A DNA stretch of 64,000 nucleotides from Streptomyces sp. BK208 (GCF_004364245.1 NZ_SOAV01000003.1:248001-312000), one strand, 5' to 3'; shown: positions 46,397-56,104, counted from the first letter of the stretch. Notes: a model not told the origin generated them from the sequence alone. Made by a program: numbers and translations.

Positions 46397-47895
46397 GCGC
46401 CGGCATGTCCCTGATAGCCGAGCAGAACCGGAGGTTCCCGCACTGGCGGCAGGACCTCACCGCCTCCCTCGTCGTGTTCCTCGTCGCGCTGCCGCTGTGC
46501 GTGGGCGTGGCCGTCGCCTCCGGCGTCCCGGCCGAACTCGGCCTGGTCACCGGCATCGTGGGCGGCCTGGTCACCGGGCTCCTGCCGGGCAGCAGCCTCC
46601 AGGTCTCCGGCCCTGCCGCCGGGCTGACCGTGCTGGTCTTCGGCGCGGTCGACCAGTACGGACTGCCGGCGCTCGGCGTGATCGTGCTCGCCGCCGGGCT
46701 CGTCCAGCTGGTGATGGGCGCCCTGAAGCTGGGGCGCTGGTTCCGGGCGATCTCCCTGTCGGTCGTCGAGGGCATGCTGGCCGGCATCGGCCTGGTGCTG
46801 ATCGCCGGGCAGCTCTACGCGGCCGCCGGCCTCCAGGCGCCCGCCTCCGGCATCGACAAGCTCACCGGCCTGCCGGGCGCCGCCGCCGACGCGTTCGGCA
46901 GCACGCAGGCGCTCACCTCGCTCGCCCTCGGCGCGGGCACCGTCGCCGTGATGGTGCTGTGGAAGCGGCTGCCGAAGCGGGCGCGGACGCTGCCCGGCGC
47001 ACTGGCCGCGGTGGTGCTGGCCACGGCGGTCACGGCGGCGCTGGGCCTGTCGGTCGCCACGGTCGAGGTCAGCGGCCTGCTGGACTCCGTGCAGCCGCCC
47101 GGGGCCGGCGCCTTCGGTGAGCTGGCGAACGTGGGCTTCCTCGGCACGATCGTCGCCTTCACCCTGATCGCCTCGGCCGAGAGCCTGTTCAGCGCCGCGG
47201 CGGTGGACCGGCTGCACGACGGGCCGCGTACCGAGTACGACAAGGAGCTGATGGCGCAGGGTGCGGGCAACACCGTGTGCGGTGTGCTCGGCGCGCTGCC
47301 GATGACCGCGGTCATCGTGCGCAGCTCCGCGAACGTCGGCGCCGGCGCCAGGACCAAGGCGTCCCGGGTGCTGCACGGTGTGTGGCTGCTGCTGTTCGCC
47401 GCGCTGCTGCCCTCGGCGCTGGCCCTGATCCCGCTGCCCGCGCTGGCCGGGATCCTGGTCCACGCGGGCTGGAAGCTGATCCCGTTCCGCGGGCTCGTGT
47501 CGCTGTGGCGCGGGCACCGGGGCGAGGCGCTGATCCTGGTGGTCACGGCCGTCTCGATCGTCGCGGTCAACATGTTCGAGGGCGTGCTGATCGGGCTGGC
47601 GCTGTCCGTGGTGAAGACCGCCTGGGAGGCCTCGCACCTCCGGATGGAGATCGTCGACAAGGGCGCGGGGCCCGTCCAGGCCCACCTGACCGGCAACGCG
47701 ACCTTCCTGCGCCTCCCGAAGATGCTGGAGAGCCTGGAGGCACTGCCGCAGGACCGCCCCGTCGAGCTGGACCTGTCCGGCCTGCACCACCTGGACCACG
47801 CCTGCCGCACGGCCCTGGAGAACTGGGCCGAGCGGCACAGCGCAGCGGGCACGGAACCGGTGAAGGTCACCGCACCGGAGAAGGCGGTGGCGTAG
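46393..47895 (+). CDS. SulP-family anion transporter with STAS domain
   Basis: 500 aa. About 10-12 membrane segments start after HWRQDLTASLVVFLVALPL, and TSLALGAGTV and GALPMTAVIVRSSANVGAG match SulP transporters. The C-terminal STAS segment (VELDLSGLHHLDHACRTALENW) is short. Coupling to a carbonic anhydrase gene is a known arrangement for bicarbonate-moving SulP proteins, so bicarbonate is a better guess than sulfate. GTG 46393 overlaps the anhydrase stop; ATG 46405 is the alternative start. Confidence 0.88.
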   Translation: MSAGMSLIAEQNRRFPHWRQDLTASLVVFLVALPLCVGVAVASGVPAELGLVTGIVGGLVTGLLPGSSLQVSGPAAGLTVLVFGAVDQYGLPALGVIVLAAGLVQLVMGALKLGRWFRAISLSVVEGMLAGIGLVLIAGQLYAAAGLQAPASGIDKLTGLPGAAADAFGSTQALTSLALGAGTVAVMVLWKRLPKRARTLPGALAAVVLATAVTAALGLSVATVEVSGLLDSVQPPGAGAFGELANVGFLGTIVAFTLIASAESLFSAAAVDRLHDGPRTEYDKELMAQGAGNTVCGVLGALPMTAVIVRSSANVGAGARTKASRVLHGVWLLLFAALLPSALALIPLPALAGILVHAGWKLIPFRGLVSLWRGHRGEALILVVTAVSIVAVNMFEGVLIGLALSVVKTAWEASHLRMEIVDKGAGPVQAHLTGNATFLRLPKMLESLEALPQDRPVELDLSGLHHLDHACRTALENWAERHSAAGTEPVKVTAPEKAVA

Positions 47896-47931
47896 CCGGC
47901 ATCGGCGCCCCGGTCCGTGGCAGCCCGCCCC

Positions 47932-47968
47932 GGGCCGGGGCGCCGCCGGCCAGGGCCGGGGCGCCGCC
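47932..47968. repeat. 16-bp direct repeat, period 21
   Basis: GGGCCGGGGCGCCGCC at 47932-47947 is repeated exactly at 47953-47968, just behind the SulP stop. The first copy overlaps a CGCCCC/GGGGCG stem that may terminate the SulP transcript. Confidence 0.7.
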
Positions 47969-48103
47969 TTCGAGCGGAGCGGTCGCCGGCCGGCCGACCA
48001 CCGGCCGAAGCGGTCGGACCGGGCATGGCCTTCCACCGGGAATCGGGCCTATCGTGGCAGAAAGGGTGGAAAAGGGTCCTCCGAGCGAGGAGGTCGACTC
48101 GCC

Positions 48104-48880
48104 ATGGTCCAGGAGCTTCTCACCGCGGCCGCCGCCGTCGGCAGCGCGGGCGTCCTGTACGTCGCCGCGGCCGCGCGGGTCATCAGGCAGTACGAACGCG
48201 GGGTCGTCTTCCGCCTCGGACGGCTCGCCGGAGAGGCGCGCGGTCCCGGGTTCACGATGATCGTGCCGTTCGTGGACCGCCTGCACAAGGTCAACCTGCA
48301 GATCGTCACGATGCCCGTGCCGGCCCAGGAGGGCATCACCCGCGACAACGTCACCGTGCGGGTGGACGCCGTCGTGTACTTCAAGGTCGTCGACGCCGCC
48401 CACGCGCTGGTCCGCGTCGAGGACTACCGGTTCGCCGTATCGCAGATGGCGCAGACCTCGCTCCGGTCGATCATCGGCAAGAGCGACCTGGACGACCTGC
48501 TGTCCGACCGGGAGAAGCTGAACCAGGGGCTGGAGCTGATGATCGACAGCCCGGCGGTCGGCTGGGGCGTGCAGATCGACCGGGTCGAGATCAAGGACGT
48601 CTCCCTGCCGGACACCATGAAGCGGTCGATGGCCCGGCAGGCCGAGGCCGACCGGGAGCGGCGGGCCCGGGTCATCAACGCCGATGCCGAACTGCAGGCG
48701 TCGAAGGTGCTCGCGGAAGCGGCCCGGGAGATGTCCGAGACGCCGGCGGCCCTGCAACTGCGGTTGCTCCAGACGGTCGTGGCGGTGTCCGCCGAGAAGA
48801 ACTCCACCCTCGTCCTGCCCTTCCCGGTGGAGCTGCTGCGGTTCCTGGAAAGGGCGCAGGAGCACCCGGCCGAGCGGTGA
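48104..48880 (+). CDS. Slipin (stomatin/band 7, SPFH) membrane protein
   Basis: 258 aa. An N-terminal hydrophobic hairpin (about 5-25) is followed by IRQYERGVVFRLGRL, RDNVTVRVDAVVYFKV and RRARVINADAELQAS, the hallmarks of slipins. These proteins organise membrane microdomains. The usual NfeD partner gene is not adjacent. GAGGAGG lies 11 nt before ATG 48104. Function in Streptomyces unknown. Confidence 0.88.
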   Translation: MVQELLTAAAAVGSAGVLYVAAAARVIRQYERGVVFRLGRLAGEARGPGFTMIVPFVDRLHKVNLQIVTMPVPAQEGITRDNVTVRVDAVVYFKVVDAAHALVRVEDYRFAVSQMAQTSLRSIIGKSDLDDLLSDREKLNQGLELMIDSPAVGWGVQIDRVEIKDVSLPDTMKRSMARQAEADRERRARVINADAELQASKVLAEAAREMSETPAALQLRLLQTVVAVSAEKNSTLVLPFPVELLRFLERAQEHPAER

Positions 48881-48971
48881 CACGAGCTACACGCGTGGTT
48901 CCCGGGGCTCCTGGCAGGTGATAGACACAGCGGGGTCACAGTCCTGTCCGCCAGCAGGAAGGTTTCCCCCC

Positions 48972-50354
48972 ATGTCCATGTCCAGCAACTCGGCGACCCG
49001 ACGCCAGGTGCTCGCCCGTACCGGAGCCCTGGGTGCGGGCATCGCCTTCACCGGCGCCCTCTCCGAGCTCTTCGCCGGGACCGCCGCCGCCCAGTCCATG
49101 GGCCACACCGGCTACGGCCCCCTCGTCCCCGACCCCGACGGCCTGCTCGACCTGCCCGAGGGGTTCCGCTACCGGGTGCTGTCCCGCGAGGGCGACCGGC
49201 TGCGCTCCGGGGAGGGCCCGGTGCCGTCCAACCACGACGGCATGTCGGCCTTCCCTGGCCGGCACGGCCACACCCGCCTCGTCCGCAACCACGAGAACCG
49301 CGCCGACGGCCGCGTCCCCGTCCCGACCGTCAAGGGCCTGACGTACGACCCGGAGGGCAAGGGCGGCTGTACGGCGCTGGAGCTGGACTCCCGCAACCAC
49401 GTCCTGTCCGAGCGGGTCGCGATCGCCGGTACGGCGGTCAACTGCGCGGGCGGGCACACGCCCTGGAACACGTGGCTGACCTGCGAGGAGACCGAGGACC
49501 GGGCCGGCACCAACGGTTACACCAAGGACCACGGCTTCATCTTCGAGGTCGACCCGGCCGACCCGCACCGCACCGGCGCGGTGCCGCTGACGGCGATGGG
49601 CCGCTTCCAGCACGAGGCGATCGCCGTGGACCCGCGGCGCGGCGTCGTCTACGAGACGGAGGACGCGTTCGAGCGGCCCTTCGGCCTCTTCTACCGGTTC
49701 CTGCCCGAGAAACCGCTGGGCGGCACGGGCTCGCTGCGGGCGGGCGGCAGGCTCCAGGCGATGCGCGTGCCCGGCGTGCCCGACCTGTCCTCGATCCAGG
49801 AGACGGGCGCCACCTTCGACCGCATCGAGTGGGTGGACGTACCCGACCCGCTGGCCGACGGGACGCCGATCCGCTTCCAGGACTTCGGCCGGGGCGGCAT
49901 CACCCACGCGCAGAAGCTGGAGGGCTGCTACTGGGGCGGGCGGAGCGTGTACTTCGTGTCGTCCTTCGCCCACAGCGACGAGGGCTCGGCCGCCGACCAC
50001 TACGGCCAGATCTGGCGCTACGACCCCGAGCGGCGCCGGCTCACCCTGGTGATCGTCTTCGGTCCGGACACCGACGTGCAGCTGCCCGGCGAGTCCCCGG
50101 ACAACATCTGCCTGGCCCCCAGCGGCGGCCTCATGGTCTGCGAGGACGGCAACGGCGCCCAGCACGTCTTCGGCCTCACCCGGCGCGGCGAGGTGTACGC
50201 GATGGCCCGCGGCGCGCAGAACATCGGGACGGAGGAGGAGCCCGAGTGGGGTGAGTTCGCCGGGGTCACCTTCTCCCCCGACGGCGACACCATGTACGTC
50301 AACTGCTACACGCCCGGCACCACCTTCGCGGTCACCGGCCTCTGGCGCAGGTAG
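48972..50354 (+). CDS. PhoX-like (DUF839) Tat-secreted protein
   Basis: 460 aa. The N-terminal TRRQVLARTGALGAG is a Tat signal. The mature part has NHDGMSAF, NHENR, WNTWLTCEET, HEAIAVD, YETED and SPDNICLAP, blocks typical of PhoX/DUF839 propeller proteins, some of which are calcium/iron-dependent phosphatases. Whether this one is a phosphatase is not certain. AGGAAGG precedes ATG 48972. It is exported folded; cofactor loading in the cytoplasm would explain the Tat route. Confidence 0.85.
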   Translation: MSMSSNSATRRQVLARTGALGAGIAFTGALSELFAGTAAAQSMGHTGYGPLVPDPDGLLDLPEGFRYRVLSREGDRLRSGEGPVPSNHDGMSAFPGRHGHTRLVRNHENRADGRVPVPTVKGLTYDPEGKGGCTALELDSRNHVLSERVAIAGTAVNCAGGHTPWNTWLTCEETEDRAGTNGYTKDHGFIFEVDPADPHRTGAVPLTAMGRFQHEAIAVDPRRGVVYETEDAFERPFGLFYRFLPEKPLGGTGSLRAGGRLQAMRVPGVPDLSSIQETGATFDRIEWVDVPDPLADGTPIRFQDFGRGGITHAQKLEGCYWGGRSVYFVSSFAHSDEGSAADHYGQIWRYDPERRRLTLVIVFGPDTDVQLPGESPDNICLAPSGGLMVCEDGNGAQHVFGLTRRGEVYAMARGAQNIGTEEEPEWGEFAGVTFSPDGDTMYVNCYTPGTTFAVTGLWRR

Positions 50355-50420
50355 CGGCGGGGCGCCGGCGGGGCGCAGCGTGCGGCCACTGAATCCGCGA
50401 CCCCGGGGTACTCGGCCCGC

Positions 50421-51944
50421 ATGACTCAGAACGTGCAGGTCAACGGCTCGTACTGGCTTCAGACAGCAGCGGGCGGTGCGCCCCGCCCCGCGCTCGCGGA
50501 GGATCTCGACGTCGATGTCGCCGTGATCGGGGCGGGCGTCGCGGGGCTCAGCACGGCCTGGGAACTGGTGCGGGCCGGGCGGAGCGTGGCCGTCCTGGAG
50601 GCCGGGCGGGTCGCGGCGGGCGTCACCGGGTACACCAGCGCCAAGCTCACCGCGCAGCACACCCTGGTCTACGACAAGCTGCGCCGCACCCGCGGACCCG
50701 AGGGCGCCCGGCTGTACGCCCGCTCGCAGTCGGAGGCGATCGAGCGCGCCGCAGGGATCGTCGCCGAGCTGGACATCGACTGCGACTGGGAGACGCGCGA
50801 CGCGTACACGTACGTCCGCGACCCGGGCCGCGTCGCCGAGGTGCGGGCGGAGGCGGCCGCCGCGAAGGAGGCGGGGCTTCCGGCGTCGTTCGTGACGGAG
50901 ACCGGGCTGCCGTTCCCGGTGGCGGGCGCCGTGAAGGTGACCGGGCAGGCCCAGTTCCACCCCGTCAAGTACCTGCTGGCCCTCGCCGCCGACCTGGAGG
51001 CGCACGGCGGGCTGATCTTCGAGGACACCACCGTCCAGGGTCTGGACGAGGGTGAGCCGTGCCGGGTGAGGACCGAGGCGGGGGCGACGGTCACCGCCCG
51101 GGACGTGGTGGTCGCCACCCACTACCCGATCTTCGACCGGGCGCTGCTCTTCGCCCGTCTCTCCCCGCGCCGTGAGCTGGTCGTCGCCGGGACCGTCGAG
51201 GCCGGCCGGGACGTCGACGGCATGTACATCACGCCGGAGGAGAACACCCGCTCGGTGCGCACGGCACCCCTGGACGACGCGGGACGCCGGCTGCTGATCG
51301 TCACCGGGGAGCACTTCACCCCGGGCACGGGCGACACCCGCGAGCGCTTCGAGCGCCTGGCCGCCTGGGCGGACGAGCACTTCCCCGGCACCGAGCGCAC
51401 CCACGCCTGGGCCACGCAGGACATCGACCCCACCGACACCGTGCCGATGGCCGGCCCGCTGCACCCGGGCGCGCACCACACCTACGTCGCCACCGGCTTC
51501 GGCGGCTGGGGACTGAGCGGCGGCATGATGGCGGGCCGGCTGCTGACCGCGCAGATCACCGGCGAGGAGTGCGCGTGGAGCGGGCTGTACGACCCGCGCC
51601 GGCTGCGCACGGCGGTGCGCGAGGCGCCGGCGCTGCTCAAGACGCAGGCCGAGGTGGCGCGGCACTTCGTCGGCGACCGGCTGCGGCCCGCACCGCCGGT
51701 GGACTCACTGCCGCCGGGCGAGGGCGCGGTGGTCCGGGCGGGCGGCGACCGGCTCGCCGTCTACCGGGACGAGGAGGGCGCCCTGCACGCCGTCTCGGCG
51801 CGCTGCACCCACCTGGGCTGCCTCGTCGACTTCAACGCGGCCGAGCGCGCCTGGGAGTGCCCCTGCCACGGCTCCCGCTTCGGCACGGACGGGAAGGTGC
51901 TGGAGGGTCCGGCGACGAAGCCGCTGGAGCAGCGGGACATCTGA
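50421..51944 (+). CDS. FAD-dependent oxidoreductase (DAO family) with C-terminal Rieske domain
   Basis: 507 aa. FAD-binding VAVIGAGVAGLSTAWELVRAG near residue 29 and TGFGGWGLSGGMMAG are of the DAO/glycine-oxidase type. The last about 110 residues contain a Rieske [2Fe-2S] motif CTHLGC and CPCHGS. Such fusions are common in actinobacteria; electron flow from an amine or acid substrate through the cluster is assumed. No ribosome site is obvious before ATG 50421. Substrate unknown. Confidence 0.87.
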   Translation: MTQNVQVNGSYWLQTAAGGAPRPALAEDLDVDVAVIGAGVAGLSTAWELVRAGRSVAVLEAGRVAAGVTGYTSAKLTAQHTLVYDKLRRTRGPEGARLYARSQSEAIERAAGIVAELDIDCDWETRDAYTYVRDPGRVAEVRAEAAAAKEAGLPASFVTETGLPFPVAGAVKVTGQAQFHPVKYLLALAADLEAHGGLIFEDTTVQGLDEGEPCRVRTEAGATVTARDVVVATHYPIFDRALLFARLSPRRELVVAGTVEAGRDVDGMYITPEENTRSVRTAPLDDAGRRLLIVTGEHFTPGTGDTRERFERLAAWADEHFPGTERTHAWATQDIDPTDTVPMAGPLHPGAHHTYVATGFGGWGLSGGMMAGRLLTAQITGEECAWSGLYDPRRLRTAVREAPALLKTQAEVARHFVGDRLRPAPPVDSLPPGEGAVVRAGGDRLAVYRDEEGALHAVSARCTHLGCLVDFNAAERAWECPCHGSRFGTDGKVLEGPATKPLEQRDI

Positions 51945-52025
51945 CGGCACCGGCCCCTCGTCCGGTCGGGTGAGCGGGTCGGCACGTCGAGCACACATAG
52001 TCATACAAGCCGAACATCTCACTCC

Positions 52026-52037
52026 TACGTTCGTACG
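52026..52037 (+). promoter_or_regulatory. -10 element adjoining a leaderless start
   Basis: TACGTT (52026-52031) lies 6 nt before GTG 52038, within CTCCTACGTTCG, the same 12 bases seen before the quinone oxidoreductase gene. No ribosome site is present, so a leaderless mRNA is likely. The -35 is not obvious. Confidence 0.45.
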
Positions 52038-52919
52038 GTGATCACTCTCGTACGACGTGCCACCGTGCTCTGTGCCCTGGGCGCCGCCCTCGCCGCCTGC
52101 GGCACCACCGGCTCCGGGACGGCCCCCCGCCCGGCCCCCTCGGCCCCCTCGGCCCCGGCACCGTCCGCCTCCCCGCCCCGGGCGCCCACTCTGGCTCCCG
52201 GCCCCGCGGGCCTGACCCCCGTCTTCGAACACGGCCCGCGGACGGACGGCGGGGAGGACCGAGGGCGGGGCGGCAAGCTGGTCGCCCTCACCTTCGACGC
52301 CGACATGACCGCCGACCAGGGGCCCCGGGCCGCGGCGGGTGAACACTTCGACAACCCGCCGTTGATCGCGACGCTGCGCAGGCTCAAGGTGCCGGCCACG
52401 GTGTTCATGACCGGCCGGTGGGCCGAGGAGTACCCGGACGAGGCCCGCGACATCGGCCGGGACCCGCGGTTCGAGATCGCCAACCACTCCTACAGCCACT
52501 ACGCCTACACCGACGACTGCTACGGCCTGCCGACGGTGCCCGGGGACCGGATGCGGTCGGACCTGGAACGGGCGTACACCGCGTTCGCGAAGGCCGGGGT
52601 GGCGAACCCGATGCCGTACTTCCGCTTCCCCGGCGGCTGCTACGACCGGGCGGCCCTCGAGGAGCTGGCGGCCACCGGGGTCACCGCCGTGCAGTGGGAC
52701 GTCGTCAGCGGGGACGCCTTCGCCACGGACGCCGGCGCGGTGACCCGGCAGGTGCTCGACGGGGTGCGGCCGGGTTCGGTGGTCGTCATGCACTGCACGC
52801 GCAGCGCCGCCCCGGTGACCGAGCAGGTGGTCCAGGCGGTGGTGCCCGAGCTGCGCCGCCGGGGCTACCGCTTCGTGAAGGTCTCGGACCTGGTCGGCGC
52901 CGCGAACGGCCGCCGCTGA
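52038..52919 (+). CDS. Polysaccharide deacetylase (NodB) lipoprotein
   Basis: 293 aa. Short signal peptide with lipobox LAAC, a Pro/Ala/Ser-rich linker (about 25-55), then a NodB domain with LTFDADMT (catalytic Asp and metal Asp), NHSYSH (metal His), FRFPGGCYD and VVMHCT. It probably removes N-acetyl groups from peptidoglycan or another extracellular polymer at the cell surface. GTG 52038 is the start; the promoter places it at or near the 5' end of the mRNA. Confidence 0.88.
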   Translation: MITLVRRATVLCALGAALAACGTTGSGTAPRPAPSAPSAPAPSASPPRAPTLAPGPAGLTPVFEHGPRTDGGEDRGRGGKLVALTFDADMTADQGPRAAAGEHFDNPPLIATLRRLKVPATVFMTGRWAEEYPDEARDIGRDPRFEIANHSYSHYAYTDDCYGLPTVPGDRMRSDLERAYTAFAKAGVANPMPYFRFPGGCYDRAALEELAATGVTAVQWDVVSGDAFATDAGAVTRQVLDGVRPGSVVVMHCTRSAAPVTEQVVQAVVPELRRRGYRFVKVSDLVGAANGRR

Positions 52920-52937
52920 CGGGCCTACGCTGGAGAC

Positions 52938-53171
52938 ATGAGCGGCGACCACGACCACGGCCCGGACGGTTCCGGCTCCGGCTCCGGCTGCGAACCCGGC
53001 GGCTACTCCCTGATCGACGCGGCGGCCCGGCCGCCGAAGGCCGACGGCCCGCCGTACGCGGACTGCGTGCTGTGCCGCGAGCCGACGGAGTACCCGGAGT
53101 CGTACAAGGGCATCACGCTCTGCCCGGTCTGCGAGTGGCAGGAGGCGCAGCGCACGGCCTGTTCGGGCTGA
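52938..53171 (+). CDS. Small zinc-ribbon-like protein
   Basis: 77 aa. A Gly/Ser-rich N-terminus is followed by YADCVLC and ITLCPVC, a paired CxxC arrangement that should bind zinc. Two further cysteines (near residues 18 and 75) are outside it. It starts 18 nt after the deacetylase stop; the TACGCT just upstream may be a -10. I do not recognise a function. It lies between the deacetylase and PTH2 genes and close to the DUF692 gene. Confidence 0.65.
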   Translation: MSGDHDHGPDGSGSGSGCEPGGYSLIDAAARPPKADGPPYADCVLCREPTEYPESYKGITLCPVCEWQEAQRTACSG

Positions 53172-53252
53172 TTCCGGGCCGATCGGCGCGCGCCTGGCCC
53201 GCGTCGTGCGGGGCCGTGCTCCCGCGTGCGGCCGGGTTGGCAGACTGGGGGC

Positions 53253-53993
53253 GTGAGCAACGACCCGACGGCACCCGTCCCCGCCTCCGTTCCCGACAGC
53301 CCCTTCCGTCCCGAGCCCGGTGAGCGCGACCTGGCGCCGCAGTTCGTGCTGCCGCTCGTCGTGCGCATCGAGCGGGCGGCCCCGCCGGCCCGTACCGACG
53401 CGCTGGAGACCGCGGCCCGGGCGGTGCTGGTGATGCTCGGCGACGAGCGGTCCACCGGCGACGGGGAGTGGGCGCGGGCGATGCGGGACTGGCAGGACGC
53501 CCGCATCCGCAAGGTCGTGCGGCGGGCCCGCGGCGCGGAGTGGCGGCGGGCGGAGGCGCTGCCCGGCGTCACGATCACCGGCAAGGCGGCCGAGGTGCGG
53601 GTCTTCCCGCCGGTCCCGCTGGACGGCTGGCCCAAGGACCTGGCCCGTCTCCAGGTCTCCGGCACCGACCTCGACGACCCGGAGCCGCCCGCCGAGGCCG
53701 ACCCCACCGCGCCGGTGCTCTGGATGAACCCCGAGCTGGACATGTCGGCGGGCAAGGCGATGGCCCAGGCCGGTCACGGCGCGCAGCTCGCCTGGTGGGA
53801 ACTGTCCGACGGCGAGCGGACGGCGTGGCGCGACGCGGGTTTCCCGCTGTCGGTGCGCACCGCGGACCCGTCCCGCTGGGAGGGCCTCACCACCGCCGGC
53901 CTGCCGGTGGTGCGCGACGCCGGGTTCACGGAGATCGCGCCGGGCTCGTGCACGGTGGTGGCGGACCATCCGGCGCTGCGGGACGGCCGGTAG
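53253..53993 (+). CDS. PTH2-domain aminoacyl/peptidyl-tRNA hydrolase-like protein
   Basis: 246 aa. The C-terminal about 110 residues contain [23 protein letters not shown], the PTH2 (archaeal/eukaryal type) signature, which in relatives hydrolyses peptidyl-tRNA. The N-terminal half has an alpha-helical region of unknown function. GTG 53253 (SNDPTAP) is used; GTG 53226 in frame is possible. Because bacteria carry a Pth1 enzyme for the essential reaction, a specialised role is likely. Confidence 0.78.
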   Translation: MSNDPTAPVPASVPDSPFRPEPGERDLAPQFVLPLVVRIERAAPPARTDALETAARAVLVMLGDERSTGDGEWARAMRDWQDARIRKVVRRARGAEWRRAEALPGVTITGKAAEVRVFPPVPLDGWPKDLARLQVSGTDLDDPEPPAEADPTAPVLWMNPELDMSAGKAMAQAGHGAQLAWWELSDGERTAWRDAGFPLSVRTADPSRWEGLTTAGLPVVRDAGFTEIAPGSCTVVADHPALRDGR

Positions 53994-54109
53994 GTCCGGG
54001 CGGCCGGTGCCGCCCGAACCTCAGGTTTTGCTCTGAACATGCCCTGCCCGGGGTTCGGCCCGGGCCGGCTGGGCGATACCCCCGGCAAGTTCTCAGGAGG
54101 GGGGCGACC

Positions 54110-55477
54110 ATGGAGCCCATGGCACGGCTGGGCACCGGCATCGGATGGCGGCCGGAGATCGCGGACGTCGTGGAGCGGATGCCCGGCATCGACTGGGTCG
54201 AGGCCGTGTCCGAGAACCTGTGTCCCGGGCACCTGCCCGACTCGCTGCTGCGGCTGCGTGAGCGCGGGGTGACCGTCGTACCGCACGGCGTCTCGCTCGG
54301 CCTCGGCGGCGGGGACCGGCCGGACGCGGGACGGCTGACGGCGCTGGCCGAGCGGGCCGAGATCCTGGGGTCGCCGCTGGTGACCGAGCACATCGCGTTC
54401 GTGCGGGCGGGCGGGGCGCTCACCGCCTCCCCGCAGCTGGAGGCGGGACACCTGCTGCCCGTGCCGCGTACGCGCGACGCCCTCGACGTGCTGTGCGAGA
54501 ACGTGCGCATCGCGCAGGACGCGCTGCCCGTGCCGCTCGCCGTGGAGAACATCGCCGCGCTGATCTCGTGGCCGGACGAGGAGCTGACGGAGGGGCAGTT
54601 CCTGTACGAGCTGGCCGACCGGACCGGCGTGCGGCTGCTGATCGACGTGGCGAACCTGCACACCAATCACGTCAACCGGGGTGAGGACCCGGCCGAGGCG
54701 CTCGGCGAACTGCCCCTGGAGGCCATCGCCTACGTCCATGTCGCGGGCGGCTTCGAGCGGGACGGCGTCTGGCACGACAGCCACGCGCACCCCGTCGCGC
54801 AGCCGGTCCTCGACATCCTCACCGACCTCGCCTCCCGCGTCGCACCGCCCGGCGTCCTGCTGGAGCGGGACGAGAACTTCCCCGAAGGCGACGAGCTGCG
54901 GAGCGAGGTGGCCGCGATCGGCGCCGCCGTCGCGAAGGGACGGGCGACGCGTGCGGCGGCCACCGGGGTGACGGTGACGCCGCGCGCCTCGGGAGCCGGG
55001 TCGCACGCCGCTCCGCACGCCGCTCCGGGCGTCGGTCCGGGCGTCGCTCCGGGCGTCGACGACGCCGTACGGCAGCGGCTCGGGCTCGCGCAGGCCGCGC
55101 TGCTGTCCGCGTTGGTCGCCGGGACGCCGGTGCCCGAGGGGTTCGACCGGGTGCGGCTGGGCGTGCAGGCGCGGGCGCTCGCCGGGAAGCGGGCCGACGT
55201 GGTCGGGAAGGTCGCGCCCGAGCTGCCGGCGATCCTGGGCGCGGGGTACCGTCCGGCCTTCCTCGGGTACGCGCAGGGGTGTCCGATGACCGGCGGCTAC
55301 CGGCGGGACGCCCTCGACTTCGCCGCGCACGTGCTGCGGACGGCGGAGGACCAGGACCCGGCCGTACGGCGGGCGTTGCGGGAGTGGTGGCTGGAGCGGT
55401 CGGGGCCGGTGCCCCGGTCGGCCCGCCCCGGGGTCCGGCTGGCCCGTGCGACCAGGCGCGTTCTCCTGCGCCGCTGA
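54110..55477 (+). CDS. DUF692 (MNIO, MbnB/HvfB-like) enzyme with C-terminal extension
   Basis: 455 aa. Residues 1-285 are a DUF692 TIM barrel: [61 protein letters not shown] and LLERDENFP supply the His/Asp/Glu ligands of the multinuclear iron site. Characterised MNIOs (MbnB, TglH, HvfB) modify cysteines of precursor peptides. After an Ala/Pro/Gly linker, residues 325-440 form a helical domain reminiscent of the separate HvfC/DUF2063 partner, here apparently fused. AGGAGGGGGG precedes ATG 54110. A TIGR04222-like membrane protein is encoded 630 bp downstream. No precursor peptide is recognised. Confidence 0.85.
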   Translation: MEPMARLGTGIGWRPEIADVVERMPGIDWVEAVSENLCPGHLPDSLLRLRERGVTVVPHGVSLGLGGGDRPDAGRLTALAERAEILGSPLVTEHIAFVRAGGALTASPQLEAGHLLPVPRTRDALDVLCENVRIAQDALPVPLAVENIAALISWPDEELTEGQFLYELADRTGVRLLIDVANLHTNHVNRGEDPAEALGELPLEAIAYVHVAGGFERDGVWHDSHAHPVAQPVLDILTDLASRVAPPGVLLERDENFPEGDELRSEVAAIGAAVAKGRATRAAATGVTVTPRASGAGSHAAPHAAPGVGPGVAPGVDDAVRQRLGLAQAALLSALVAGTPVPEGFDRVRLGVQARALAGKRADVVGKVAPELPAILGAGYRPAFLGYAQGCPMTGGYRRDALDFAAHVLRTAEDQDPAVRRALREWWLERSGPVPRSARPGVRLARATRRVLLRR

Positions 55478-55511
55478 ACCGGGGAAGGCCCGGACGCGCC
55501 GGACGCTTCCG

Positions 55512-55928
55512 CTACTCGCGGCCGAGGGTCTGGAAGTTCCCGCGGTCGGGATCGCCCACGCTGCGCCGCATCCGCGGATGGTCCTTCGAGCCGCCGAATT
55601 CCCACGGGTTGCCTTCGCAGACGTCGATGCTCACCCGCTTCGCCGCCCCGTCGTCGGGATGCACGCTCCACTCGCCGGTGCCGCTGCATCCCGACACCTT
55701 GTCACCGTCGAAGTCGTACTCGGCGAGGTCGGTGGCGACCACGGTGCCGTCGTCCTCGAAGCGCAGGGTCCCGGCATCGCCTCCGGTCCAGGTGCCCACG
55801 ATGTCGGCCCGAGCCAGTGTCCGCTGCTGCCACACGCACCCCGTGGTCAGCATCAACACCACGACCGCACCCACCGGGACCACCCCGCGCCACCCCACCG
55901 CGGCGACTCGCCCTCGTTCCGCACGCAT
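55512..55928 (-). CDS. Hypothetical lipoprotein
   Basis: 138 aa. A basic N-terminus and hydrophobic segment (VVPVGAVVVLMLTTGC) give a lipobox at about Cys31. The mature part, about 105 residues, is beta-rich (DIVGTWTGGDAGTLRFEDDGTVV), with three cysteines in CSGTGEW and IDVCEGNP. The GTWTGG start resembles small META/lipocalin-like domains, but I make no assignment. It interrupts the rightward DUF692-TIGR04222 pair. Confidence 0.7.
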   Translation of the reverse strand: MRAERGRVAAVGWRGVVPVGAVVVLMLTTGCVWQQRTLARADIVGTWTGGDAGTLRFEDDGTVVATDLAEYDFDGDKVSGCSGTGEWSVHPDDGAAKRVSIDVCEGNPWEFGGSKDHPRMRRSVGDPDRGNFQTLGRE

Positions 55929-56104
55929 GGCTCCCCCTTGCCCACGTCACACCCGCTCGGCCGGTGCGGCGGAGCGGCAGGCGCTCACGGTGCCATGAAA
56001 TTTGAACGGGTTCAACTCTGCTCGGTGTGCGCCGGCCGCCCCCTCGCGAGATTCGGACGAAAACGCTATGGCGCCGGCGAAGGCCCTTGGCATAGAAGTA
56101 CGGC

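Noticed and set aside
46393..47895. Sulfate permease as the function of the SulP gene
   Set aside because: Possible by family, but the 4-nt overlap with a carbonic anhydrase gene favours bicarbonate; left unassigned.
48936..51665. 909-codon antisense ORF across the PhoX-like and FAD/Rieske genes
   Set aside because: It spans two unrelated, well-supported genes on the opposite strand, as expected of high-GC shadow frames.
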